From the NCBI GenBank assembly GCA_031291075.1, contig JARLJS010000095.1, forward strand, positions 1-64,000: 64,000 nucleotides of DNA, in the 5' to 3' direction. The DNA is from Nevskia sp. Its GTDB lineage: Bacteria; Pseudomonadota; Gammaproteobacteria; Nevskiales; Nevskiaceae. Each line of letters begins with the position of its first letter. Position 1 is the stretch's first letter. Shown piece by piece: positions 10,474-18,947 of the stretch. A program made the position numbers and the translations under genes. A model generated the notes under the pieces. That model saw only the letters and a program-made list of their open reading frames with translations, searched no databases and had not been told where the DNA came from.

Positions 10474-10793
10474 GCCCTGATCCCAATACCCGCCCAAAAC
10501 CCGGGGGAAGGGATGGCTCGGCTGAGGCGCTGAGGCCCCGGCGCTGCCGGCCGATGCATGCCCGCCCGTGGTCGCAAACTCCCCGTAGCCTTGGACCCGT
10601 CCCTTCAACCCGCCCCGGAAATCCCGTTGGCGTGCCCCCGTGCCCCACTTGAGTACACACTATACCAAATCGTAAAGAAAGGTTAATTAATGTATCGAAC
10701 GGTAATGGCGGCTTCAGCCAGGGTGAACGGAAGCGGGCCCAGGCTGGGGTAGAATCGCGCGCCCGTCATATCCGGAATGCTTTCGACAATGTC

Positions 10794-10994
10794 ATGCAGA
10801 TAGTCCTCAATGGCGAGCCCGTAGCCGTTGCCGACGGCAGCTCCGTTGCCGATCTGGTGGGTGTATTGGGGCTGCAGGGGCAGCGGGTCGCCGTCGAGCT
10901 GAACGGCGACATCGTGTCGCGCAGCCGCTGGACCGAAATGCGGTTGAAGGATGGCGACCACGCCGAAATCGTGCGCGCGATAGGAGGGGGGTGA
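10794..10994 (+). CDS. thiS: Sulfur carrier protein ThiS
   Basis: 66 aa, ubiquitin-like, C-terminal di-glycine (AIGGG), close to thiG. Confidence 0.9.
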   Translation: MQIVLNGEPVAVADGSSVADLVGVLGLQGQRVAVELNGDIVSRSRWTEMRLKDGDHAEIVRAIGGG

Positions 10995-11033
10995 GGGCCC
11001 TATCGAATGACTCAATGTCATTCGATAGGGCCC
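10995..11033. repeat. Perfect inverted repeat directly after thiS
   Basis: gggccctatcgaatgac-tcaat-gtcattcgatagggccc: 17-bp perfect arms, 5-nt loop. Confidence 0.9.
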
Positions 11034-11251
11034 GAACGCCCGGCCAGGGATGGCCGAGCCGGGGGTTCAAGCGGATGCGAGGTCGCGCCATGGATGGCTT
11101 TGCCGAGGTATCAGGAGAGGGTCGAAGCGACTCCATGTCATTCGATAGCACCCGAACGCGTCTCGGTATGATGGGGCTGGCAGCCCATCATGCCGCTGCC
11201 GCATCCCTGTAAACACGGCGTCGCCCGGGCGACGCCCCAGCGAGATCAACG

Positions 11252-12058
11252 ATGAACCTGGCAGAACCGATTCAGCCCGCGGAAGACAGCCTCAGGATTG
11301 CCGGACGCACCTACCGTTCGCGCCTGCTGGTCGGCACGGGCAAGTACAAGGACCTCGAACAGACCCGGCAGGCGATCGAGGCGAGCGGCGCCGAGATCGT
11401 CACGGTGGCCATCCGCCGTACCAACATCGGCCAGAAACCCGGCGAACCGAACCTGCTCGACGTGCTGCCGCCGGATCGCTACACCATCCTGCCGAACACC
11501 GCCGGCTGCTACACCGCCGAGGATGCGGTACGCACCTGCCGCCTGGCGCGCGAGCTGCTCGACGGCCACCGGCTGGTCAAGCTGGAGGTGCTGGGCGACG
11601 CCAGGACCCTGTTCCCGGATGTGGCGGCGACCGTGGTCGCTGCGGAGCAATTGGTGAAGGAAGGTTTCGAGGTGATGGTCTATACCAGCGACGACCCGAT
11701 CGCGGCCAAGCGGCTGGAACAGATCGGCTGCGTCGCGGTGATGCCGCTGGCCGCACCCATCGGCTCCGGCCTGGGCGTGCAGAACCGCTACAACCTGCTC
11801 GCCATCGTCGAGAATGCGCAGGTGCCGATCCTGGTGGACGCGGGTGTCGGCACGGCCTCCGATGCGGCGATCGCCATGGAGCTGGGCTGCGACGGCGTGC
11901 TGATGAACACCGCCATCGCCGAAGCCAGGGACCCGGTGCTGATGGCGAGCGCCATGAAGCACGCCGTGGTGGCCGGCCGCGAGGCGTTCCGTGCCGGCCG
12001 CATGCCGCGCCGGCGTTACGCCTCGGCCTCGTCGCCGCTCGACGGCACCATCGCCTGA
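11252..12058 (+). CDS. thiG: Thiazole synthase ThiG
   Basis: [18 protein letters not shown]-like segment, [65 protein letters not shown]. Confidence 0.96.
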   Translation: MNLAEPIQPAEDSLRIAGRTYRSRLLVGTGKYKDLEQTRQAIEASGAEIVTVAIRRTNIGQKPGEPNLLDVLPPDRYTILPNTAGCYTAEDAVRTCRLARELLDGHRLVKLEVLGDARTLFPDVAATVVAAEQLVKEGFEVMVYTSDDPIAAKRLEQIGCVAVMPLAAPIGSGLGVQNRYNLLAIVENAQVPILVDAGVGTASDAAIAMELGCDGVLMNTAIAEARDPVLMASAMKHAVVAGREAFRAGRMPRRRYASASSPLDGTIA

Positions 12059-12061
12059 CGC

Positions 12062-12775
12062 ATGAGCGCCGCCGGCCGCCAACCGCTCACACCCGACGTG
12101 GCGCATCCCCGCGCGGTGCGCAGCTTCGTGCGTCGCGAGGGACGCATCACGCCAGCGCAGCAGCAGGCGCTACAACACCTGTGGCCGCGCTACGGCATCG
12201 AGACCACCGGCGCGCTGCTGGACCCGGCCGCCGCGTTCGGCCGCACCGCGCCGCTGGTGGTGGAGATCGGCTTCGGCAGCGGCGACCACCTGCTGGCCGG
12301 CGCGCGGGCGAGGCCGGGGGCGGACTTCCTCGGCATCGAGGTGCACCGGCCCGGCGTAGGCCGCGTGCTGCAGCAGGCCGAGAAGGATGGCCTGAACAAT
12401 CTGCGCGTGATCTGCGCCGATGCGGTGGAGGTACTGCGCGACTGCCTGCCGCCGGGATGCGTCGACGAGATCGTCATATTCTTTCCCGACCCGTGGCCGA
12501 AGAAGCGGCATCACAAGCGGCGCCTGATCCAGCCGGATTTCGCGCGTGTGCTGGTGCGGGCCCTCCGCGGCGGCGGCCGCCTGCGGCTGGCCACCGACTG
12601 GGCGGACTACGCCCGTCACATGCTGGAGGTGCTCGGCGCCGAGCCGGGCCTGCGCAACGTTGCCGGCGACGGCGCCCTGATCGAGCGCCCGGCTGACCGG
12701 CCGCTGACGCGCTTCGAGGCGCGCGGCCTGCGGCTGGGGCATGCCGTGGCCGACCTCGAATTCGTTCGCGGCTAG
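12062..12775 (+). CDS. trmB: tRNA (guanine-N7-)-methyltransferase
   Basis: VVEIGFGSGDHLL SAM motif; FPDPWPKKRHHKRRLIQPDF. Confidence 0.95.
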   Translation: MSAAGRQPLTPDVAHPRAVRSFVRREGRITPAQQQALQHLWPRYGIETTGALLDPAAAFGRTAPLVVEIGFGSGDHLLAGARARPGADFLGIEVHRPGVGRVLQQAEKDGLNNLRVICADAVEVLRDCLPPGCVDEIVIFFPDPWPKKRHHKRRLIQPDFARVLVRALRGGGRLRLATDWADYARHMLEVLGAEPGLRNVAGDGALIERPADRPLTRFEARGLRLGHAVADLEFVRG

Positions 12776-12781
12776 CCCACA

Positions 12782-13687
12782 ATGTCCGCCGAACACCCCA
12801 TCATCGCGGTCACCGGCGCCTCCGGCGCCGGCACCAGCACGGTGCGGCGTGTGTTCAAGCGCATCTTCGACAACCTTGGCCTGGAGGCGGCCTACGTCCA
12901 GGGCGACAGCTTCCACGCCTACAACCGCGAGCAGATGCGCGCCCTGGTGGAGAAGGCGCGCATCCGCGGCGAGAATTTCAGCCACTTCGGTCCGGGAGCC
13001 AACCTGTTCGACCGGCTGGAGCGCCTGTTCCGCGACTACGGCGCGCGCGGCACCGGCATGGTGAGGCAGTACCTCCACACCGAGGACGAGGCGGCGGAGT
13101 CCGACCAGCCGGTGGGCACCTTCACGCCCTGGACCAAGTTGCCGCCGGACACCGACGTGCTGTTCTACGAGGGCCTGCACGGCGGCGTGGTGACTTCCGA
13201 GGTCAACGTGGCGCGCCATGTCGACCTGCTGATCGGCGTCACCCCCATCATCAACCTGGAGTGGATCCAGAAGATCAAGCGCGACCGCGACGAGCGCGGC
13301 CAGGCGGTGGAGGACGTGACCAAGACGATCCTGCGCCGCCTGCCGGACTACGTTACCTACATCACCCCGCAGTTCTCGCGCACCGACGTCAATTTCCAGC
13401 GCGTGCCCCTGGTCGACACCAGCAACCCCTTCGTCGAGCGCGACATTCCCACCCAGGAGGAGAGCCTGGTGGTGATCAGCTTCCGCCTCAACTCGCGCGC
13501 CGAGGCCGACATCGGCAAGCTGGTCGACACCATCCCCAATGCCTTCCTGTCGCGGCCGACCACGCTGGTGGTGCCGGGCACCGAGATGGAAGTGGCGATG
13601 GAGGCGGTGCTGCGCCCGGCGGTGAAGCGCCTGGCCAAGGTGCGCCTGAAAGCGCTCAAGAAGAAGGACAAGGACGAGGACGATTAG
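12782..13687 (+). CDS. prk: Phosphoribulokinase family protein
   Basis: P-loop GASGAGTSTV, DSFHAYNREQM, FYEGLHGG, VNVARHVDLLIGVTPIINLEWIQKIKRD. Confidence 0.88.
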   Translation: MSAEHPIIAVTGASGAGTSTVRRVFKRIFDNLGLEAAYVQGDSFHAYNREQMRALVEKARIRGENFSHFGPGANLFDRLERLFRDYGARGTGMVRQYLHTEDEAAESDQPVGTFTPWTKLPPDTDVLFYEGLHGGVVTSEVNVARHVDLLIGVTPIINLEWIQKIKRDRDERGQAVEDVTKTILRRLPDYVTYITPQFSRTDVNFQRVPLVDTSNPFVERDIPTQEESLVVISFRLNSRAEADIGKLVDTIPNAFLSRPTTLVVPGTEMEVAMEAVLRPAVKRLAKVRLKALKKKDKDEDD

Positions 13688-13953
13688 GGTCTGTTAACGC
13701 TATTTGGATCGCTGCGCCGGGGTATATTTTCGCGCAGTGCAAGGAACGAGCGACGCGGTGTACTTGAAGTACATGAGGAGCGAGAGACGTAGCAATGCGC
13801 GAAAATATACCCCGTCCCGGAGGGTTGCCCCCGGATTTGCGCCCAGGCGGCGTTGCTCGTCGCTTACGTACTCCGAGTACGCTGCGCTCCTCGCGCCTTG
13901 CCTGGACGCAAATCCGGGGGCAACGCAGCGATCCAAATAGCGTTAACAGACCC
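13687..13953. mobile_element. MITE-like non-coding element with nested hairpins
   Basis: Perfect 34-bp inverted repeat at 13683-13716/13924-13957 flanked by TA dinucleotides; internal perfect 18-bp hairpins at 13719-13736/13796-13813 and 13824-13841/13907-13924. Confidence 0.75.
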
Positions 13954-13955
13954 TA

Positions 13956-14990
13956 ATGCGTCTCAACGTGCTTGGCGGCACCGAGCTGAAAGTCAGCCGC
14001 ATCGGCCTGGGCACCATGACCTGGGGCGAGCAGAACACCGAGGCCGAGGCGCATGCCCAGCTCGACTACGCGGTGGCGCAGGGCGTCAACTTCATCGACG
14101 CCGCCGAGATGTACCCGGTGCCGCCCAAGGCCGACACGCAGGGGCGCACCGAGCAGTACCTGGGCAGCTGGCTGCGTTCGCGCGGCGGCCGCGAGCGGCT
14201 GGTGATCGCCACCAAGGTGATCGGGCCGGGCGAGTTCCCGTGGATCCGCGGCGGGCCGCGGCTGGACCGCAACAGCGTGCTGGCCGCCTGCGACGCCAGC
14301 CTCAGGCGATTGCAGCTCGACGTCATCGACCTGTACCAGGTGCACTGGCCGGCGCGCAGCACCAACTACTTCGGCCAGCTCGGCTATCGCCCCACCTACG
14401 ACCGCGCCGCCACGCCGATCGAAGAGACGCTGGGCGCGCTCGACGAGCTGGTCAAGCGCGGCAAGGTGCGCCACGTCGGCGTGTCCAATGAGACGCCCTG
14501 GGGCGTGGCGGAATACTTCTGCCTGGCGCGGGAGTCTGGCCTGCCGCGCCCGGTGTCGATCCAGAACCCCTACAGCCTGCTCAACCGCAGCTTCGAGATC
14601 GGCCTGGCCGAATATGCGCACCGCGACAAGCTGGGCCTGCTGGCCTACTCGCCGCTGGCCTTCGGCGTGCTCAGCGGCAAGTACCTCGACGGCGCCCGGC
14701 CGCCGGGGGCGCGTATCACACTGTTCGCACGCTTCGGCCGCTACAACGGCGCCCAGGCCGACGCGGCCACCGCCGAGTATGTCGCCCTGGCCCGCAAGCA
14801 CGGACTCGACCCGGCGCAGATGGCGCTGGCGTTCGTGCAGTCGCGGCCGTTCACCGTGTCCACCATCATCGGCGCGACCACGCTCGAGCAGCTGCGCTCG
14901 AACATCGCCTCACACGAGATCAAGCTGCCCGACGAAGTGCTGGCGGGCATCGAGGCGATCCACAAGCGGTATACGATCCCCTGTCCCTAA
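13956..14990 (+). CDS. NADP(H)-dependent aldo/keto reductase (Tas-like)
   Basis: LGTMTWGEQNTEAEAHAQLDYAVAQGVNFIDAAEMYPV; DLYQVHWPAR; HVGVSNETPWGV. Confidence 0.92.
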   Translation: MRLNVLGGTELKVSRIGLGTMTWGEQNTEAEAHAQLDYAVAQGVNFIDAAEMYPVPPKADTQGRTEQYLGSWLRSRGGRERLVIATKVIGPGEFPWIRGGPRLDRNSVLAACDASLRRLQLDVIDLYQVHWPARSTNYFGQLGYRPTYDRAATPIEETLGALDELVKRGKVRHVGVSNETPWGVAEYFCLARESGLPRPVSIQNPYSLLNRSFEIGLAEYAHRDKLGLLAYSPLAFGVLSGKYLDGARPPGARITLFARFGRYNGAQADAATAEYVALARKHGLDPAQMALAFVQSRPFTVSTIIGATTLEQLRSNIASHEIKLPDEVLAGIEAIHKRYTIPCP

Positions 14991-17257
14991 GCCGGGCGTC
15001 TTTGCACCCGCAGGAGCGGCCGGGCCAGCAACAGCAGGCCCAGCACCAGTAGCACACTCCAGTCGAAGCTGCCGGAGGCGCATAGGCCGCCGTTGCTGCC
15101 ACTGCCGTTGCCGCTGCCGACGTTGCAGGCGGGACCGCTGCTGCCCGATGGCGTGCCGCCGGAACTGCCGCCACCGCTGCTACCACCGCCGCCGCCGCCA
15201 CTGCTGCCCGGCGGGTCGCCGGTCCCGTTGGGGGTGGTGCCCGTGAGCTGGGCCACCGCGGCGTCGGCCTGGATCAGTCCGAAGCCGCTGTCGAAATTGA
15301 CGCCGCCGCGCATGGTGGCAGCGGTGTTCTGCAGCGTCGAATAGATCTGGGCCGGCGTCACCGTCGAGTCGAGCTGCAGCAGCAGCGCCGCCACGCCGGC
15401 CGCGTGCGGAGCCGCGGCGGAGGTGCCGAAGAAGTTGGGATAGGCCGGGACGTTCTGGCACGGACCGATCGAGGACGACGGCAGGGAGCTGAACTGGCCG
15501 AAGAAGGTGGTATTGCCGCCGTCCGGCGCCACGAAGTCCGGCTTCTGCCGCGTCACCGGCACAGCCAGGCGTGTGCCGTTCGTATCGAACAGGATGGGAT
15601 CGCCGCCGGCGGACGAGAACGATTCCAGCGTCGCCGGCGAGGTGCCGCAGCGCGGGGTGACCTGGAAGAAGGCGGCGCCCACCGCCGCCGCGCCGGCCGC
15701 TCCCGGGTGGCCCTGAAGGGTCGGGCTGTTGGTCTGGAACCTGCTGATGGTAGTGCCCAGCCCGTCGTCCTGGACGATGATCTTGATCAGGTTCGGCGCG
15801 CTGCCCGACACCAGGCCTACCACCAGTCCGAGGCCTTGCGCGGCGGTCGGGCCGGAGGCGTCCGCCGGGTTGCCGACCGTCAGGAGCACCAACGGATCGC
15901 CGCCCACCGCGTTGGCGCCGCTGCACGCCTGCAGCACGCCGCTGGCGTCGGTATAGCAGAAGTCGAGGGCGCTGGCGGCTCCCGGACTGCCCGCTGCGCC
16001 GGTGACGAATGGCTGATCCCACTCGAGGATGAAGGTGATGCTCTGGCCGGGCGAGAGGGCGGGCACCGACAGCGGCAGCACCGTGCTCTGGCTGCTGCCG
16101 CTGACGTCGAAGTTCAGCAGCTTTTCGCCGGCGTTGGCGCCCTTGCCGGCGATCACCGGGAACGAAGGCGCCAGGTTCTCGTAGGAATTGCGCCCGTCGT
16201 TGCCGGCGGAGGAGAAATAGGCCACGCCGGCAGCTTCCACCTGGTTGATCGCCTGCGCCAGCAGGCCATCCTGGAACACCGGCTCGTCGGAGTAGCCGAC
16301 GTCGTCGACGATGACCTTGGCGCCGGCCCCGGCCAGGGCCACGATGCCGTTGGCGAAGTCCGCCTCGGTGTTGGCCGCGGTGTGGAACGCCAGGCTGACA
16401 CCAGGGGCGACGTCGTACACGGTCTGCAGCAGGCCGCGCCCTTCGTCGGTCAGCAGCGGCCCCTGCTGGCCGCCGCTGCCGAGGCAGGGGCCTTCTTCCA
16501 GCACCTTCACGCCGGGCGGCAGGGGTGGCAGGTCGCCGGTGGATGCATCGGTCGTGGAAGTAGTGGTGATGCCGTTGGCCGCGTACTGCTTGGCAGGGAT
16601 GCCATGCTGCTGGTAGATCGTGTAGCAGTCGAAGCTATCGGACAACACGCCCACGGTCACGCCGCCGCCGTTCGGGGTCGGGCTGGACAGATTGGTGGAG
16701 GTGCGCACGATGTCGGCGCGCACCGCGTAGTCGCCCTGCGAGGTCACCGCGCCGACGCGCGTGTGCGGACGGGCCGCGTGCATTCCGTGCAGCTCGGCCA
16801 GGGCGGCCGCGTTGCCCACCTGGTCGAGCGGCAGCCAGCCGCCGACGTCGTTGGAGAACACCGAGGGCTCCTGCAGTCCCAGCCCTACCAGCGCCTGCCG
16901 CAAGGCCTGCGGATCGCCCTTGGTCACGGCATCCACCGCAATTTGCGGCACCGCCAGGGGCGGGTTAAGACGCAGCCGCAGGGAGGGGTCGAGGCCGGAC
17001 AGCTGGTTCAGTGCGCCGGCAGGCGGGGCCTGCTGCAACCGCTGCCAGGCTTCGATCAGGCCGCCGTCGAGCTTGGCCAGACCGGTCTGCGTGCGCGCCT
17101 GCGCCGGCAGCGATGATACGCCGAACGCTCGCAGGGGCACGCCGGCGGTGGCCGTCCCTGCCGACGTCTGCAGCGCGGCACCTGCCGGCAACGCCACGGC
17201 TGCCAGGGTCAGCGCGAAGGACGATACAAACCGTGCACAGCTCCTGTTCTCAGGCAA
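14987..17257 (-). CDS. Secreted S8-like serine peptidase family protein with C-terminal TM/Arg tail
   Basis: Signal peptide after a likely TTG start (LPENRSCARFVSSFALTLAAVALPAGAA); VGVLSDSFD; FFGTSAAAPHAAGVAALLLQ; C-terminus GSFDWSVLLVLGLLLLARPLLRVQRR. ORF extends to 17455. Confidence 0.78.
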   Translation of the reverse strand: MPENRSCARFVSSFALTLAAVALPAGAALQTSAGTATAGVPLRAFGVSSLPAQARTQTGLAKLDGGLIEAWQRLQQAPPAGALNQLSGLDPSLRLRLNPPLAVPQIAVDAVTKGDPQALRQALVGLGLQEPSVFSNDVGGWLPLDQVGNAAALAELHGMHAARPHTRVGAVTSQGDYAVRADIVRTSTNLSSPTPNGGGVTVGVLSDSFDCYTIYQQHGIPAKQYAANGITTTSTTDASTGDLPPLPPGVKVLEEGPCLGSGGQQGPLLTDEGRGLLQTVYDVAPGVSLAFHTAANTEADFANGIVALAGAGAKVIVDDVGYSDEPVFQDGLLAQAINQVEAAGVAYFSSAGNDGRNSYENLAPSFPVIAGKGANAGEKLLNFDVSGSSQSTVLPLSVPALSPGQSITFILEWDQPFVTGAAGSPGAASALDFCYTDASGVLQACSGANAVGGDPLVLLTVGNPADASGPTAAQGLGLVVGLVSGSAPNLIKIIVQDDGLGTTISRFQTNSPTLQGHPGAAGAAAVGAAFFQVTPRCGTSPATLESFSSAGGDPILFDTNGTRLAVPVTRQKPDFVAPDGGNTTFFGQFSSLPSSSIGPCQNVPAYPNFFGTSAAAPHAAGVAALLLQLDSTVTPAQIYSTLQNTAATMRGGVNFDSGFGLIQADAAVAQLTGTTPNGTGDPPGSSGGGGGGSSGGGSSGGTPSGSSGPACNVGSGNGSGSNGGLCASGSFDWSVLLVLGLLLLARPLLRVQRRPA

Positions 17258-17468
17258 GGCTATTCTCCCGTCCAGTTTCCAATTGTCGCCGCTCCCCTGT
17301 CGCGGCCCGCGCCCGCCACGCCGCCCGCCCCGGATCGGCGGCGCGCCGGGGCGAAATTGCACCGGTGGTGTCTGTTTTCGCGCCCCGCGCGTTACGTTAC
17401 GCCATCCCCGCAGCGGAAACCATGACGCCGGTCCCGTTGTCGCTACCGCTCGCATCCTGCGGGCGGAC

Positions 17469-18827
17469 TTACTCCGCTTTCGGCGCCGCCACCGAATACA
17501 GCGGCCATTTGCTCGGCACGCCCTTGAGCTCGTGGATGCCGCAGTCCTTGAAGCGGTAGCGCGAGCCGATCAGCACATCGCGCACCGTGCGCGACACCAG
17601 CACGTCGCCGCCGCGCGCCATGCCCAGCACGCGCGCCCCGATGTGCACCGCGGTGCCGCCGACGCGGCCGTCCTCGCGCAGCTCCAGCTCGCCGATGTGC
17701 AGGCCGGCGCGGATCTTGATCTTGAGCTTCTGGTCCTTCAGCGCGGCGTGGATGGCGTGGGCGCAGTCAATCGCGTTGCCCGGCGTGTCGAACATCGACA
17801 GCGCTCCGTCGCCGGCCGAATCTACCAGGCGGCCGCCGTAATGCTCGATCCGCTCGCGCACGATGTGGTCGTGGCGGTCCAGCAGGTCGCGCCAGGCGGC
17901 ATCGCCGATCTTGGCGGCGAGGCGGGTGGAGTCGACGATGTCGGTGAACAGCACCGTGGCAAGGCGGCGCTCGGTCTGGTTGCCGCGCCGATGCCCGGTG
18001 ACGAACTCCTCCAGCAGGCCCAGCACCTCCTCGCTGTTCTCCCACACCAGGTCGCCGTCTGCTCCCGGCAGCTCCACGTAACGGGCACCGGGGATGTGCT
18101 CGGCGATGTAACGGGTCTGTGCCGCGGTGAACAGCCTGGCGTCATGCCGTCCGATCGCCAGCGCGGGCACGCGGATCGACGGCAGCACGCCGCGGGCGTC
18201 GATGCCCTGGCTTTCCTGCAGGTTCTTCACCACCTCGCGCGGCGACGCCATGGCGCGCTGGAACCTGGCGTACCAGCGCGTCAGGGTCGGGTCGTTCGCC
18301 TTGCTGGGCGCCCACAGTGCCACGAACTCCTCGCTGCCCCATTTCTCCGCGATCAGCTCCAGCAGGCGGGCAGCGGCCTTGGGCGAGTGGCCCTGGGGAT
18401 ACCCCTCCGCCTGCAGCAGGCAGGAGGTGGTGGCGCCGAATACCAGGCCGGAACAGCGCTCGGGATGGCGCTCGACGAATTTCAGGATCAGCGGCCCGGC
18501 GTCGACCACGCCCGCCAGGACCGGGGCGCGGGCGCCGGTGGCTTCCAGTACGGCGAGCAGGTCCTGGATCCAGTGCTCAACGATGGAGCCGCCGTCCTCC
18601 GGCCGGCGGTCGGAGACGCCGGAGCCGCGCCGGTCGAAGCGGATCAGGCGGCAGAACGCCGCCAGGCGGCGGGTGAAGCGCGCCAGCGACGGCTCCTCCT
18701 GTTGCATGTCGACATGGCTCCACAACCCGGAGCTGAACACGAAGTCGGGCCCGTGGCCGCTGACCTGGTAGGCCACACGGTCGTTGCCGACCTTGGTGAA
18801 GCGGGTTTCCGGCTCGTTCAAGAACAA
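17469..18827 (-). CDS. Alpha/beta hydrolase fused to C-terminal class III adenylate/guanylate cyclase domain
   Basis: N-terminus RLIRFDRRGSGVSDR hydrolase segment; C-terminus TVLFTDIVDSTRLAAKIGDAAWRDLLDRHD, GDGALSMFDTPGNAIDCA. TTG start. Confidence 0.88.
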   Translation of the reverse strand: MFLNEPETRFTKVGNDRVAYQVSGHGPDFVFSSGLWSHVDMQQEEPSLARFTRRLAAFCRLIRFDRRGSGVSDRRPEDGGSIVEHWIQDLLAVLEATGARAPVLAGVVDAGPLILKFVERHPERCSGLVFGATTSCLLQAEGYPQGHSPKAAARLLELIAEKWGSEEFVALWAPSKANDPTLTRWYARFQRAMASPREVVKNLQESQGIDARGVLPSIRVPALAIGRHDARLFTAAQTRYIAEHIPGARYVELPGADGDLVWENSEEVLGLLEEFVTGHRRGNQTERRLATVLFTDIVDSTRLAAKIGDAAWRDLLDRHDHIVRERIEHYGGRLVDSAGDGALSMFDTPGNAIDCAHAIHAALKDQKLKIKIRAGLHIGELELREDGRVGGTAVHIGARVLGMARGGDVLVSRTVRDVLIGSRYRFKDCGIHELKGVPSKWPLYSVAAPKAE

Positions 18828-18947
18828 GTCGCCGTCGGTTTAGTTATGACTCTAATGCTAGCGGTTCCGGGCATCCGCTGTCCCGCTGCCGTATCATTGC
18901 GCCCCGGCGCCGGGCCCGGGTCCGGTGCAAAAAAAACCTCCCGCTTC

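Noticed and set aside
10991-11212. 73-aa ORF between thiS and thiG with internal repeat (SNDSMSFDRARTP / RSDSMSFDSTRTR)
   Set aside because: The protein repeat is simply the translated DNA palindrome/direct repeat; better explained as a non-coding repeat element.
13704-13940. Two 78-aa ORFs on opposite strands with near-identical sequences
   Set aside because: Mirror translations of the inverted-repeat element, not genes.
16761-18947. N-terminal 729 aa of the 1188-aa + strand ORF
   Set aside because: Runs antisense to the S8-like and cyclase genes; only the MATE part from 18948 is protein-like. Artefact of high GC lacking stops.
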